Origin: an uncultured Gammaproteobacteria bacterium
GTDB taxonomy: Bacteria; Pseudomonadota; Gammaproteobacteria; PS1; Pseudothioglobaceae
Reading direction: 5' to 3'
Assembly (NCBI GenBank): GCA_902512305.1
Contig: CABXIU010000008.1
Span: 1-64,000, forward strand
DNA length: 64,000 nt
Positions within the stretch are counted from its first letter, which is position 1. Each line of letters begins with the position of its first letter. The notes under the pieces were generated by a model. The model saw nothing but the letters and a program-made list of their open reading frames with translations, had not been told where the DNA came from and did not search any database. Shown piece by piece: positions 39,742-49,400 of this stretch. The translations under genes were made by a program, and so were the position numbers.

Positions 39742-40107
39742 TTAAAAATGCTTATCAAGATAATTAATTATGTCATTGGATTCATATAGCCAACTCACCT
39801 CACCAGCATAATCAACCCTAAGGCATGGCACCTGTATTTTTCCGCCATTCAATTCAAGTTCTTTTCTGAAATCACCTTTTTGCGCATTACGAGTTTCTAC
39901 GTTAAGATTTAGTCGTTTAATTGCCCTTCTAGTCTTTATACAGAAAGGACATGCATAAAATTCATACAATTTTAGTGCCTCAGTTTTTTGATCAACAAGA
40001 AGTTGATCTTCAGAGCTTCTCTTGATAATTGAAGGTTTAATCAACCAGTCAAGGAAAATCAAAATCCTGCCTAATCCTTCTCTAATAATCTTTAGGATAA
40101 GTCTCAT
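39742..40107 (-). CDS. Glutaredoxin / glutathione S-transferase N-terminal domain protein
   Basis: A 121-residue thioredoxin-fold protein. After a ~40-residue N-terminal segment with a hydrophobic helix (IREGLGRILIFLDWLI) comes LYEFYACPFCIKTRRAI with the CPFC redox motif, then KIQVPCLRVD with the cis-proline, and LYESNDIINYL, the glutathione-site block. The N-terminal helix may hold it at the membrane. It overlaps folD by four bases. Confidence 0.82.
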   Translation of the reverse strand: MRLILKIIREGLGRILIFLDWLIKPSIIKRSSEDQLLVDQKTEALKLYEFYACPFCIKTRRAIKRLNLNVETRNAQKGDFRKELELNGGKIQVPCLRVDYAGEVSWLYESNDIINYLDKHF

Positions 40108-40937
40108 AAATTTTGTTTATAAGCTATCAAAGTATTTTCAAGTAGGGTTGCAATAGTCATTGGACCAACCCCTCCAGGGACAGGAGTTATAGCTCCAGCA
40201 ATATCTTTAATAGCATCAAAATCAGCATCCCCAACAAGTGAACCGTCCTCTAATCGATTAATACCTACATCAATAACGACCGCCCCCTCTTTAATCCAGT
40301 CTCCTTTAACCATTTTAGGTATTCCAACTCCAACGACAACGATATCAGCCTTTCTCACTTTTTCCGCAATATCCTTAGTTCTACTATTGCAAATTGTCAC
40401 CGTACCTCTTGCATTTAAAAGCTCCATTGCCATTGGTCTGCCAACAATATTTGAAGCACCAATAACCACACAATTCATACCTTCAATCTTACAATCGATT
40501 GACTCTAAGATAGTCATTACCCCTTTAGGTGTGCAGGGCCTTAAATGAGATTTATTCTGCATTAACTTACCAATATTCTCACTATGAAACCCATCAACAT
40601 CTTTTAAGGGAGAAATATGCTCAATGACTTTATTTGAATTGATATGGCTAGGCAAAGGAAGTTGAACAAGAATACCGTCAATATGTGGATTATGATTAAG
40701 TCGCTCAACTTCTTCCAACAACTGCTCCTCTGTAATATTTTCAGATTTAATAATCTTGTCAGAAAAGAACCCAGCTTTTTTGCAAGCTAACTCTTTATTA
40801 CGAACATAAACAGCTGAAGCTGGATCCTCTCCCACTAAGATTACAGCTAGACCTGGTGGACGATCAAAAGTTTTTATCTCGTCAGCAATCTTTGAGCGAA
40901 GACTTAATGCAATCTCTTTACCATCGATAATATTCAT
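40104..40937 (-). CDS. folD: Methylenetetrahydrofolate dehydrogenase/cyclohydrolase FolD
   Basis: FolD interconverts methylene-, methenyl- and formyl-tetrahydrofolate. The 277-residue protein has YVRNKELACKKAG (Tyr and catalytic Lys near 48-56), DGILVQLPLP, GFHSENIGKL, the NADP site VVIGASNIVGRPMAMEL, and ITPVPGGVGPMT. Its ATG overlaps the kdsB stop by four bases and it overlaps the glutaredoxin gene, so translation is coupled through the series. Confidence 0.97.
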   Translation of the reverse strand: MNIIDGKEIALSLRSKIADEIKTFDRPPGLAVILVGEDPASAVYVRNKELACKKAGFFSDKIIKSENITEEQLLEEVERLNHNPHIDGILVQLPLPSHINSNKVIEHISPLKDVDGFHSENIGKLMQNKSHLRPCTPKGVMTILESIDCKIEGMNCVVIGASNIVGRPMAMELLNARGTVTICNSRTKDIAEKVRKADIVVVGVGIPKMVKGDWIKEGAVVIDVGINRLEDGSLVGDADFDAIKDIAGAITPVPGGVGPMTIATLLENTLIAYKQNL

Positions 40938-41671
40938 TTTTTTAATTCCTTTTTAACTTTTACTAAATCACTTTCTGTATCAACACCATAGCCAGTTGGG
41001 GCCACAGAAATCTCTACATGTATATCAAACCCTTGCGCTAAAAAAGTTAGTTGCTCCAATTTTTCAGCGTTTTCAAGATTGGACTTAGCTATTCTAGAGT
41101 ACTCTTTAAGAAAATCTACCCTATATGCATAAAGACCAATATGTCTAAAACAATAATCTAAATCAATCTCACTTTTATTTCTAAATGCAGGAACAGGAGA
41201 TCTAGAAAAATACAAAGCTCTACCGCGCGAATTATATACAACTTTTACACAATTCTCGTCAAAGTATGAAGCCTGTGAATCAATTTTTTCACACAGCGTG
41301 GCAACACTCATACCAGAGCTAACTAAGTTAGAGGCTACTTGATTTATAGCCTTAGCGGACATCATTGGTTCATCACCCTGCAAATTAACTACTACATCAC
41401 TATCATCAAAACATAAATCTACAACAACTTCAGACAATCGTGATGTGCCTGAGGTATGGCTTGGATCAGTCATACAAACCTCTGCACCAAAATCGTTTGC
41501 AACTGTTCTTATTCTCTCATCATCTGTTGCAATGATTACTCGACTTGCATCGCTCCTCATTGCACTCGAATATGTATGCTCAATAAGCGTTTTACCATTG
41601 ATATCTTTTAATAGCTTTGCCGGTAGTCGACTTGAACCATATCTAGCAGGAATAATAATGGAAAAACCCAT
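40934..41671 (-). CDS. kdsB: 3-deoxy-manno-octulosonate cytidylyltransferase
   Basis: KdsB activates Kdo to CMP-Kdo for transfer to lipid A. The 245-residue nucleotidyltransferase begins IIIPARYGSSRLPAKLL and contains NLQGDEPMM, YFSRSPVP and the PTGYGVDTESDL ending. It starts in the TAATG overlap with ycaR, matching the lpxK-ycaR-kdsB order of enterobacteria. The product feeds the same lipid A-Kdo pathway as LpxK. Confidence 0.97.
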   Translation of the reverse strand: MGFSIIIPARYGSSRLPAKLLKDINGKTLIEHTYSSAMRSDASRVIIATDDERIRTVANDFGAEVCMTDPSHTSGTSRLSEVVVDLCFDDSDVVVNLQGDEPMMSAKAINQVASNLVSSGMSVATLCEKIDSQASYFDENCVKVVYNSRGRALYFSRSPVPAFRNKSEIDLDYCFRHIGLYAYRVDFLKEYSRIAKSNLENAEKLEQLTFLAQGFDIHVEISVAPTGYGVDTESDLVKVKKELKK

Positions 41672-41841
41672 TATTTTTTTGAATCTATTTTTCTAGCTTC
41701 TTCAACAAGAAGAATGGGGATGCCATCAATAATAGGGTAGGCTAATTTACTTTTTTCGCACACTAGCTCCTCACCAACAAGCTCAAGCGGAGCTTTACTT
41801 TCTGGGCAAACTAACATTTTCAATAAATCATTATCAATCAC
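41671..41841 (-). CDS. ycaR: YcaR/Trm112-family small protein
   Basis: A 56-residue gene between lpxK and kdsB. It reads LLKMLVCPESKAPL, then ELVCEKSKLAYPIIDGIPILL, the YcaR (UPF0434) signature with the first Cys of each zinc-knuckle pair kept and the second lost. It starts with GTG inside the four-base GTGA overlap with the lpxK stop, and its stop overlaps the kdsB start as TAATG. Function is unknown; the Trm112 relatives activate methyltransferases. Order and coupling are as in E. coli apart from ycaQ. Confidence 0.93.
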   Translation of the reverse strand: MIDNDLLKMLVCPESKAPLELVGEELVCEKSKLAYPIIDGIPILLVEEARKIDSKK

Positions 41842-42806
41842 AACCTTGACTCCAATTGATGATAAAAATCAGATTTAATTTTTGCATCTACATCTAGATA
41901 CCACATTTGATCAGATGCAAATTGACTACATTTTACACAATCCTTGGAAGTCATTATGATTGGATATTTATTGGCAAAAGTTAAATCCTTTTCCTTAAAT
42001 TGATAATGATCTGGAAATGGCTTGGAAATAATATCAACACCATATTTTTTTAGAATTGAAAAGAAATTATTTGGCTGTCCAATACCTGCTATTGCATAAC
42101 ACTTTTTACCTTTGAAGAAAACAAGCCCTTTTTCTTCATTGGTAAGAAGGTTAATATAGCTTTTTGCTTCAATTTGACTTGATATTTCACCCTCTAAAGC
42201 AGAACCATTATTGATTATGAAATCGACCGATTTAAGTCTATTCTTTGACTCTCTGAGAGGTCCGGCTGGAAGAAACAAACCATTTCCTAGTCGATTACGT
42301 CCATCAATAACTAGAATTTCAATATCGCGACCCATAGAATAATGCTGAAGACCATCATCACTAACAATAACATCTAGTGAGTATTTTTCATTTAAGAACT
42401 CAACTGCTTTAGCCCTTTTTTTTGCCACAACAACTGGCGCTTTGACTTGCTGTTTAATTAATAAAGGCTCATCTCCACATTCAATTGGATTGCTTGTTGA
42501 AGTAACCTCAAGAGTTTCCTGAGAATATTGGCCACCATATCCCCTTGAAACAATCCCCACCTTTTTATTTTTTGACTCAAAATACTTAGCAATTGAAATA
42601 ACAATTGGCGTCTTACCCACTCCTCCAACAGTTATATTACCAACAACAACTATTGGAACTTTTGAGATATTTACTTTCAGAATGCTAGACTTATAGAGCC
42701 AAGAGCGTATGCTAGAAACAATAAAAAAAACAAGAGAGAAAGGAAGAAGTAATAAGTTAATAATACCAAACTTACTATGATTTATAAAACTTAGATTGCG
42801 CAACAT
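41838..42806 (-). CDS. lpxK: Tetraacyldisaccharide 4'-kinase LpxK
   Basis: LpxK phosphorylates the lipid A disaccharide at the inner-membrane surface. The 322-residue protein has an N-terminal membrane helix, the P-loop in VGGVGKTPIV near 63, VSRGYGG, and DDGLQHY with the catalytic aspartates. It is first in a leftward series with ycaR, kdsB, folD and two small genes. msbA is not beside it; 53 bases upstream a Lol permease gene diverges. Confidence 0.96.
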   Translation of the reverse strand: MLRNLSFINHSKFGIINLLLLPFSLVFFIVSSIRSWLYKSSILKVNISKVPIVVVGNITVGGVGKTPIVISIAKYFESKNKKVGIVSRGYGGQYSQETLEVTSTSNPIECGDEPLLIKQQVKAPVVVAKKRAKAVEFLNEKYSLDVIVSDDGLQHYSMGRDIEILVIDGRNRLGNGLFLPAGPLRESKNRLKSVDFIINNGSALEGEISSQIEAKSYINLLTNEEKGLVFFKGKKCYAIAGIGQPNNFFSILKKYGVDIISKPFPDHYQFKEKDLTFANKYPIIMTSKDCVKCSQFASDQMWYLDVDAKIKSDFYHQLESRL

Positions 42807-42859
42807 TTTGATAACTTTATTTACTTAAAATTCTTTTATTATGACAAAATATTCCAACC

Positions 42860-44095
42860 ATGAGTGTTGAATTTAATATTTCCAATCAATATTTAAGATC
42901 TAACCGAAAAAAAGGTTTTGTTTCTTTTATTTCTGGTGTGTCAATGATTGGCCTAATTTTAGCTGTAATGTCCCTGATTACAGTATTGTCAGTAATGAAT
43001 GGCTTTCATGAAGAATTAACAAATAGAATACTAAATACAATATCTCATTCCTATATAACTGGATCGGATGATACGCTTGAAAATTGGGATGATCTCCAGA
43101 AAAAAATTAATACTCAAGATCGTGTAATTGCGTCCTCTCCTTATGTTGAAGATTTTGCGTTAATGACATCAAAAACTGCCACTCAAGGTGTCAGCGTTAG
43201 AGGAATACTTATTAATCAAGAGTCATCCACATCAGCCCTACTTGATGATATTAAATATGGCTCACTTAACCTGGAGGAAGACGAATCATCAGCCCTAATT
43301 GGAGTTGGCCTAGCAACCCTTATGGGAACAGGAGTCGGCGACCAAATTACCCTGATTGCACCCGCCAGGAACACTCTTGGAGCTCTAGTACCACAATCAC
43401 AAACCTTTACTATTAGTGGTATTTTTAATGCTGGACTGAATGACTACAATAATGGCCTAGCATTTATTCACCTATATGACGCTCAAGATCTCTTTACTTT
43501 AGGAAATAAAATTTCTGGAATCCGACTCAAGGTAGAAAATCTCTTTGATGCAAATGAAATTACAAAAGATGTTGTTGACTCACTAGGTAATGGCTATTAT
43601 GGTGTTGACTGGATGCAACAACAAAAACACTTCATCAGGGCATTAAACCTTGAAAAGCAAATGATTGCAATTATCCTCTCTCTCATTATTGCTGTAGCTG
43701 CATTTAATATTGTCTCTATGATGGTTATGGTAGTAACCGATAAAAAATCTGATATTGCGATTCTGAGAACTCTAGGAATGACTCCAAAAAGAATCGTAAA
43801 AATATTTTATTATCAGGGAATTAGTATTGGCCTGATTGGAATTAGTATTGGAACTATTCTTGGATTACTTTTAGCAATGAATATTGAGTCAGTAATTTCA
43901 GGAATTGAGAGCATTATTGGCTTTCAATTTTTTCCTAAAGACGTTTTTTATATCAATCGCTTTCCATCAAAGATTCTAGCAAGTGACGTTATTAGTATTA
44001 TTTTAGGCTCCTTTATTCTAGTCATTATCGCTGCAATTTATCCAGCAAAGCGTGCAGGAAAAATCAATATCTCAGAGGTTCTCAGGCATGAGTAA
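42860..44095 (+). CDS. lolC: Lipoprotein-releasing ABC permease (LolC/LolE family)
   Basis: This permease releases outer-membrane lipoproteins from the inner membrane to LolA. It has 411 residues, an N-terminal helix preceded by the conserved YLRSNRKKGFVSFIS, a ~220-residue periplasmic MacB-like domain, and three C-terminal helices with MVVTDKKSDIAILRTLGMT. Only one permease gene precedes lolD, and no second copy follows, so it may form a homodimer as in two-gene LolF-LolD systems. It overlaps lolD by eight bases. Confidence 0.93.
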   Translation: MSVEFNISNQYLRSNRKKGFVSFISGVSMIGLILAVMSLITVLSVMNGFHEELTNRILNTISHSYITGSDDTLENWDDLQKKINTQDRVIASSPYVEDFALMTSKTATQGVSVRGILINQESSTSALLDDIKYGSLNLEEDESSALIGVGLATLMGTGVGDQITLIAPARNTLGALVPQSQTFTISGIFNAGLNDYNNGLAFIHLYDAQDLFTLGNKISGIRLKVENLFDANEITKDVVDSLGNGYYGVDWMQQQKHFIRALNLEKQMIAIILSLIIAVAAFNIVSMMVMVVTDKKSDIAILRTLGMTPKRIVKIFYYQGISIGLIGISIGTILGLLLAMNIESVISGIESIIGFQFFPKDVFYINRFPSKILASDVISIILGSFILVIIAAIYPAKRAGKINISEVLRHE

Positions 44096-44765
44096 TATTA
44101 TTGAATGCCGCTCTTTAAATTTTGATTATGGCGAAGGTAGTACGAAAACTAGCGTTTTAAAGAACCTAAATTTTAAAATCCAAACAAACGAAAAAATCGC
44201 AATTATTGGTCAATCTGGCTGCGGAAAATCCACTCTACTCAATTTGATGGCTGGACTTGACAACCCATTTGATGGCGAGGTACTAATAAATAACACAAAT
44301 ATTTCAAAACTCAAAGAACACCAGAAGACTGAGCTTCGTGCTCAAAACCTTGGATTTGTTTATCAATTTCACCACTTACTAAATGACTTTTCATCAATTT
44401 ATAATACTGCCTTACCTCTTCTAATTAATGGAAGTGATAACAATGAAGCATTGTTAAAAGCTGAAAATATCTTAAAAAAAGTAGGACTGGAAAATCGAAC
44501 TAACCATAAACCTTCTGAATTATCTGGTGGTGAAAGACAAAGAGTTGCAATTGCCAGAGCAATGATTACTGCCCCTGCCTGCCTTTTAGCAGATGAGCCT
44601 ACTGGTAATTTAGATGAAAAAAATGCTAGAGATGTTTTAGATTTGATAATTGAACTCAACAATAATCAAAGTACCGCACTTTTAATCGTTACCCATGATT
44701 TATCTATCGCAAATAAGATGGAAAGAAAGTTTGATTTAGCCAATGGTTACCTGAGTGAAAAATAA
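44088..44765 (+). CDS. lolD: Lipoprotein-releasing ABC ATPase LolD
   Basis: LolD powers lipoprotein release. From ATG 44088 (inside the end of lolC) it has 225 residues. Walker A is GQSGCGKST, the LolD motif AQNLGFVYQFHHLLNDFSS follows the Q-loop, the signature is LSGGERQRVAIARAM and Walker B is CLLADEPTGNLDE. An open frame continues upstream but adds unrelated residues. Its end overlaps the next gene by 11 bases. Confidence 0.95.
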   Translation: MSNIIECRSLNFDYGEGSTKTSVLKNLNFKIQTNEKIAIIGQSGCGKSTLLNLMAGLDNPFDGEVLINNTNISKLKEHQKTELRAQNLGFVYQFHHLLNDFSSIYNTALPLLINGSDNNEALLKAENILKKVGLENRTNHKPSELSGGERQRVAIARAMITAPACLLADEPTGNLDEKNARDVLDLIIELNNNQSTALLIVTHDLSIANKMERKFDLANGYLSEK

Positions 44766-45588
44766 AGTAATTCTAGTAATTATTGATGGACTCAAGTATC
44801 AAACTGCAATTGATCAGTGTGGTTTTTTGGAAGCCCTTGTAGAGTCAAAACAAGGACGAAGAATGAGAATGATAGCAGTTCTACCAACTCTTTCTGCCCC
44901 AATCTATGAAACACTTCATACTGGGCTGGAGCCATTAGAGCATGGCATTACATCCAATGACAATCTTCGTAAATCAAATTGTGCAAATATTTTTTCAATT
45001 GCCAAAGAAAGTGGGCTAGTAACAGCTGCTGCTGCACATTCTTTTTTTTCCACTTTATACAATGAAGACCCCTATATTCCAATAAGAGATCAAGAGGTCA
45101 ATGATCCTGATAAAGCAATACAGCATGGACGTTTTTATTCGGAGAATGGTTATACAACATTTAATATTGCATTGCCCTCAGATCATGATTTAATGAATCA
45201 AGCTAGCATGCTGATTGATCGATATAAACCTCATTATCTAATGATTCATTCCTCAAGTTGTGACTCTATTGGTCACAAGTTTGGTGGAAACTCATCTGAA
45301 TACTCTAAGCAGACATGGCAGGTGAATGACCAATTAGCTCAACACATTCCTTTTTGGATAGATAAAGGTTACCGAATATTAATTACCTCAGACCATGGAT
45401 TTACCGATGTAGGGAGTCATGGCGGAAGCAGTCAAATTGAAAGATGGACCCCTTATTATGACATTGGTCATCCAAATCCAGGGATTGAGAGCGAAGAGGT
45501 CTCACAACTTTCAGTAGCGCCTAGTATTTTGTCAATACTGGGACTCAGTATCCCCAAAAAAATGAATGCGCCACTAATTGATAAATAA
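44755..45588 (+). CDS. Type I phosphodiesterase/nucleotide pyrophosphatase family hydrolase
   Basis: A 277-residue alkaline-phosphatase-superfamily protein. VILVIIDGL holds the first metal ligand, AVLPTLSAPIYETLHTG gives the Thr nucleophile region and PLEHGIT follows; later metal ligands lie in SSCDSIGHKFGG and ITSDHGFTDVGSHGG. No signal peptide is seen, so it should act in the cytoplasm. The start is GTG within the last codons of lolD (11-base overlap), an unusual coupling with a lipoprotein exporter. Substrate unknown; phosphodiesters or phosphonates are possible. Confidence 0.82.
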   Translation: MKNKVILVIIDGLKYQTAIDQCGFLEALVESKQGRRMRMIAVLPTLSAPIYETLHTGLEPLEHGITSNDNLRKSNCANIFSIAKESGLVTAAAAHSFFSTLYNEDPYIPIRDQEVNDPDKAIQHGRFYSENGYTTFNIALPSDHDLMNQASMLIDRYKPHYLMIHSSSCDSIGHKFGGNSSEYSKQTWQVNDQLAQHIPFWIDKGYRILITSDHGFTDVGSHGGSSQIERWTPYYDIGHPNPGIESEEVSQLSVAPSILSILGLSIPKKMNAPLIDK

Positions 45589-45600
45589 AGAACTCTGAAT

Positions 45601-46902
45601 CTAGGCTAAAAACTGAATCATAATTCCTGCAGCGATTGCAGAACCAATAACGCCAGCGACGTTTGGACCCATTGCGTGCATCAATAAGAAGTTTTGAGGG
45701 TTAGATTCAAGACCCACTCTATTTGACACTCGAGCTGCCATAGGAACTGCAGAAACACCAGCAGAGCCAATCAGTGGATTGATCTTTGTTTTGCTAAATA
45801 CATTCATCAACTTCGCCATCAATAATCCACTCATTGTACCGATAGCAAATGCAACCATACCTAACAACAAAATTCCGAGTGTATCCAATTTTAAGAACTC
45901 GGCTGCAATCAATTTAGAACCAACAGCTAGTCCTAGAAAAATGGTAACAATATTAATCAGAGCATTTTGTGTTGTATCACTTAAACGATCAACCACACCA
46001 CACTCTTTCATCAGATTTCCAAAAGCAAACATCCCAAGAAGAGGAGCGGCATCAGGAAGCAATAAACCAACAAGCAACAATAGCATGATTGGAAATACAA
46101 TTTTCTCAGTCTTTGATACTTCACGCAGTTGCACCATTTGAATTTGACGTTCTTTTTCTGTTGTAAAAAACTTCATGATTGGTGGCTGAATAAGTGGCAC
46201 TAGTGCCATATAAGAGTATGAGGCAACAGCAATAGCACCAAGCAATTCAGGAGCTAATTTTGAGGCAACATATATAGAGGTTGGTCCATCTGCACCTCCT
46301 ATAATACCGATCGCGGCTGCTTGCTTTAAACTAAAGTCAAAGACACCTAGAGATGTCAACGCAATCGCCCCTAACAACGTTGCAAAAATACCGAATTGTG
46401 CTGCAGCTCCCAGAAGCAATGTCTTGGGATTGGCCAAAAGTGGCCCAAAGTCTGTCATCGCACCAACACCCATAAAAATGATTAACGGAGCTATTCCACT
46501 TGCAATTGCAATAGTATAAAAAGTGTATAGCATTCCATCCCTATAACCCAAATCGCTGACAGTTTGTATTGCCAAAGCTTGCTGAGAACCAGAACTTTCC
46601 TTAAATGCATCATAAATGTCTGAAGCTGCATCCCAACTAGTCAAATTAAGGCTGTTAGCCAAAGTACTTAAAACTTCAGGATCAGCTGCATAAATTGCAC
46701 TTCCCATAGCAGATAAAGCAAGTCCAGCACCAGGGATATTACTTAAGATTGCACCGAATCCAATCGGCAGCAAAAGTAAGGGTTCGAATTTTTTTACGAT
46801 TGCAAGGTACAACAATAGAAGACCGACTAAAATCATCGCTCCTGAACCAAAGTCTAGCTGATAGAGACCAGAGTTTTCCAACAATGTATATAAATTTTCC
46901 AT
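45601..46902 (-). CDS. oadB: Oxaloacetate decarboxylase beta subunit (Na+ pump)
   Basis: OadB decarboxylates carboxybiotin and pumps Na+ out of the cell. The 433-residue polytopic protein contains [31 protein letters not shown] (with the Na+-site aspartate) and the C-terminal [16 protein letters not shown] and [14 protein letters not shown] motifs. It is last in oadG-oadA-oadB. The same family includes methylmalonyl- and glutaconyl-CoA decarboxylase subunits, but OadA next door settles the substrate. Confidence 0.96.
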   Translation of the reverse strand: MENLYTLLENSGLYQLDFGSGAMILVGLLLLYLAIVKKFEPLLLLPIGFGAILSNIPGAGLALSAMGSAIYAADPEVLSTLANSLNLTSWDAASDIYDAFKESSGSQQALAIQTVSDLGYRDGMLYTFYTIAIASGIAPLIIFMGVGAMTDFGPLLANPKTLLLGAAAQFGIFATLLGAIALTSLGVFDFSLKQAAAIGIIGGADGPTSIYVASKLAPELLGAIAVASYSYMALVPLIQPPIMKFFTTEKERQIQMVQLREVSKTEKIVFPIMLLLLVGLLLPDAAPLLGMFAFGNLMKECGVVDRLSDTTQNALINIVTIFLGLAVGSKLIAAEFLKLDTLGILLLGMVAFAIGTMSGLLMAKLMNVFSKTKINPLIGSAGVSAVPMAARVSNRVGLESNPQNFLLMHAMGPNVAGVIGSAIAAGIMIQFLA

Positions 46903-46908
46903 ATTTGA

Positions 46909-48693
46909 TTAAGCTAAAGAAATTATTGCCTGTCCAGCAGAAACCTGATCACCCTCACTAACGTTGACGGATACAACAGTGCCTGCGCGCGCAGCTTTAA
47001 CTTCAGTTTCCATTTTCATTGCCTCAAGAATAACAAGTGTGTCTCCTTCGTTAATCTGCTGGTTTGGCGAAACCAAAACCTTCCAAATATTCCCGGCTAG
47101 TGGTGCTGGGATATCTTCAGCATTAACTGCAGGTGTTGCTACTTGAGACGTTTCTGCTTGAGGCACTGCAGATGCCTGTCCAGCAACTTGGATTGAAGAA
47201 ATATCACCACCAGATTTCACTTCAACAATATAATCTTGGCCATTATGTTTCACTGTATAAACACCATCCTCTTTTGGTCCCTCACTTGGAGCCTGTGGCA
47301 CTGGCTCAAAGAAATCAGGATTATTGCGATTTTCTAAAAACTGCATTCCCACTTGCGGAAATAGAATATAAATTAATAAATCGTCAATTTTTTCATTTTC
47401 TAGTTTGATACCTTTTTCTGCAATAATAGAATCGAATTCCGCTTCCAAGGTATCCATTTCTGGATCGATATTATCAGCTGGACGACAGGTAATTGCCTCA
47501 CCACCATCAAGAACACGGGCCTGAAGTTCAGCATTTACCGGTGCTGGTGATGCCCCGTATTCGCCCTTTAGTATTCCTGCTGACTCTTTTGCGATTGATT
47601 TATAACGTTCACCGAGTAAAACATTCATTACTGCTTGAGTACCAACAATTTGAGAAGTTGGTGTTACAAGAGGAATATAACCAAGGTCTTTTCGTACGCG
47701 TGGAATCTCTTTTAATACCTCATCAAGTCTATCTAGAGCATTATTCTCCCTTAGTTGGCTTTCCATATTGGTCAACATACCACCAGGCACTTGAGCCAAC
47801 AATATACGAGGATCAATACCTTTCAATGAACCTTCAAATTTAGCATATTTTGGACGCACCTTTCTGAAGTAAGCATCAATCTCTTCTAGTTGCTCCATAT
47901 CAATGCCAGTTTTGCGAGGACCATGATCCAAAATAGAAACGACTGCATTAGTCGAAGAGTGTCCATATGTCATACTCATCGAAGCAATTGATGTATCTAC
48001 ACGATCAATACCAGCCTCAATTGATTTAATTAAGGTCGCTGTTGAGAGGCCTGTTGTTGCATGGGCATGAAGCTGTATAGGGATATCAATTGCCTTCTTA
48101 AGTTTTTTCACAAGGTCGTATGCAACATAAGGCTGAAGAAGACCAGCCATATCTTTAATACAGAGAGAATGAGCGCCCATATCTTCAATTTGCTTAGCCA
48201 TATCAATCCAAAGCTCTGTAGTGTGGACTGGACTAAGTGTATACGAAATCGTGCCCTGAGCATGCTTGCCAACTTTTACCGTTTGGTCAACCGCTGTTTT
48301 TAGGTTGCGCATATCGTTCATTGCATCAAAAATACGCAAAACACCAACACCATTTTCTGCGCAACGGTCAACAAAATTTCTTACGACATCGTCACCGTAA
48401 TGACGATAGCCTAATAAATTCTGAGCTCTAAGCAGCATCTGCTGAGGAGTATTAGGCATCGCTTTACTAATTTCTCTAATTCTATCCCAAGGGTCTTCGC
48501 CCAAAAAACGGATACACGAATCAAAAGTAGCGCCGCCCCAAGATTCCATTGACCAATACCCTACCTTGTCTAGCTTTTCAGCAATTGGTAGCATATCGTC
48601 AATTCTCATCCTGGTCGCAAAAAGTGACTGGTGACCATCTCTTAAAACAAGTTCAGTAATTCCTACAGGTTGTGAATTGACATTATTTGACAT
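46909..48693 (-). CDS. oadA: Oxaloacetate decarboxylase alpha subunit (carboxyltransferase + biotin carrier)
   Basis: OadA moves the carboxyl of oxaloacetate to biotin. The 594-residue protein has the carboxyltransferase TIM barrel at the N-terminus ([34 protein letters not shown] and the HAHATTGL metal site), a conserved PYC-OADA domain, a Pro/Ala-rich linker near 505-525 and a biotinyl domain with EAMKMETEV (biotin on Lys 560). It is three bases after oadG and six before oadB. BioF and BioH in this window help supply its cofactor. Confidence 0.97.
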   Translation of the reverse strand: MSNNVNSQPVGITELVLRDGHQSLFATRMRIDDMLPIAEKLDKVGYWSMESWGGATFDSCIRFLGEDPWDRIREISKAMPNTPQQMLLRAQNLLGYRHYGDDVVRNFVDRCAENGVGVLRIFDAMNDMRNLKTAVDQTVKVGKHAQGTISYTLSPVHTTELWIDMAKQIEDMGAHSLCIKDMAGLLQPYVAYDLVKKLKKAIDIPIQLHAHATTGLSTATLIKSIEAGIDRVDTSIASMSMTYGHSSTNAVVSILDHGPRKTGIDMEQLEEIDAYFRKVRPKYAKFEGSLKGIDPRILLAQVPGGMLTNMESQLRENNALDRLDEVLKEIPRVRKDLGYIPLVTPTSQIVGTQAVMNVLLGERYKSIAKESAGILKGEYGASPAPVNAELQARVLDGGEAITCRPADNIDPEMDTLEAEFDSIIAEKGIKLENEKIDDLLIYILFPQVGMQFLENRNNPDFFEPVPQAPSEGPKEDGVYTVKHNGQDYIVEVKSGGDISSIQVAGQASAVPQAETSQVATPAVNAEDIPAPLAGNIWKVLVSPNQQINEGDTLVILEAMKMETEVKAARAGTVVSVNVSEGDQVSAGQAIISLA

Positions 48694-48696
48694 AAA

Positions 48697-48930
48697 TTAA
48701 GCTCCAGTATGCAATTTAATTGCTTTCTCAATGATTGATTTTGTGTCTTCATCTATCAAGTTATCCGTTTGAATAGGTGAAACAGAAGTGCTGGCCAAAA
48801 AAGGCTGGAGTTTTAACACAGAAGCTGACATCAAGCTTGTTAGAACAACCATTAAAGCCAGAAATACAAAAACAAATCCCATCCCAAAAAGGGTTAGGTT
48901 AATTGCTTCGCTCAGTAGATTACTATCCAT
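48697..48930 (-). CDS. oadG: Oxaloacetate decarboxylase gamma subunit
   Basis: OadG is the small membrane-anchored subunit that assembles the alpha and beta subunits. The 77-residue protein has one N-terminal membrane helix (FGMGFVFVFLALMVVLTSLM) and a short polar tail; the family often ends in metal-binding His residues and here one His lies near the end. It is first in oadG-oadA-oadB and starts 31 bases after tRNA-Leu on the same strand. Confidence 0.9.
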   Translation of the reverse strand: MDSNLLSEAINLTLFGMGFVFVFLALMVVLTSLMSASVLKLQPFLASTSVSPIQTDNLIDEDTKSIIEKAIKLHTGA

Positions 48931-48960
48931 TATTTTACTGCCCTAAATTATTGATATTAT

Positions 48961-49047
48961 TGGTACCAGTGGACGGGCTCGAACCGTCACTCCCGTGAAG
49001 GAACCGGATTTTGAATCCGGCGTGTCTACCAATTCCACCACACTGGC
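48961..49047 (-). tRNA. tRNA-Leu (anticodon CAA)
   Basis: An 87-base class II tRNA with encoded CCA. The stem CCGGA/TCCGG encloses loop TTCAAAA, giving CAA (reads TTG). The long variable arm and T loop TTCGAGC are present. The acceptor GCCAGTG pairs with CACTGGT. It lies 11 bases after infA and upstream of oadG on the same strand, so all may share a transcript. Confidence 0.97.
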
Positions 49048-49058
49048 TTAATTTAGGC

Positions 49059-49277
49059 TTATTTATGTCGAAAAGTAATCCTTCCTTTTGTTAAATCATA
49101 AGGAGTCATTTCTACAGTTACCTTGTCGCCAGGCAATATACGTATATAGTGCTTACGAATCTTTCCAGAAATATGTGCAAGAACGCTATGGCCATTTTCC
49201 AATTCAACTTTAAACGTTGTATTTGGTAATTTCTCCTTTACTACGCCTTCTAACTCAATGTAATCACTTTTTGACAT
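49059..49277 (-). CDS. infA: Translation initiation factor IF-1
   Basis: IF-1 occupies the ribosomal A site during initiation. From ATG 49277 it has 72 residues, the standard length, with the OB-fold stretches [36 protein letters not shown] and [11 protein letters not shown]. An open frame extends 12 residues upstream but is not conserved. The gene is followed closely by tRNA-Leu. Confidence 0.97.
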   Translation of the reverse strand: MSKSDYIELEGVVKEKLPNTTFKVELENGHSVLAHISGKIRKHYIRILPGDKVTVEMTPYDLTKGRITFRHK

Positions 49278-49349
49278 ATATTCATTTAATATAATTAAAA
49301 AAACAAATGGCATTATACCTAATTACTTTTATTTTTTGCATTAGGAATA

Positions 49350-49371
49350 CCTTCAAAAGCTTTGTTGAAGG
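49350..49371. other. Hairpin between the coiled-coil gene and infA
   Basis: CCTTCAA (49350-49356) and TTGAAGG (49365-49371) form a perfect 7-bp stem with an 8-base loop. It is about 30 bases after the stop of the upstream gene and 73 bases before infA. No U-tract follows on the transcribed strand, so it may be a weak terminator or part of the infA leader. Confidence 0.35.
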
Positions 49372-49400
49372 GAGAAAAAAACTAAATCGTGATTGAAAAA

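Noticed and set aside
47133-47843. Two open frames of 91 and 116 codons on the plus strand within oadA
   Set aside because: Low-complexity His/Leu/Gln composition typical of shadow frames; oadA is certain on the other strand.
49350-49371. Hairpin as a definite intrinsic terminator of the coiled-coil gene
   Set aside because: No U-tract follows it on the transcribed strand; kept only as a low-confidence structure.
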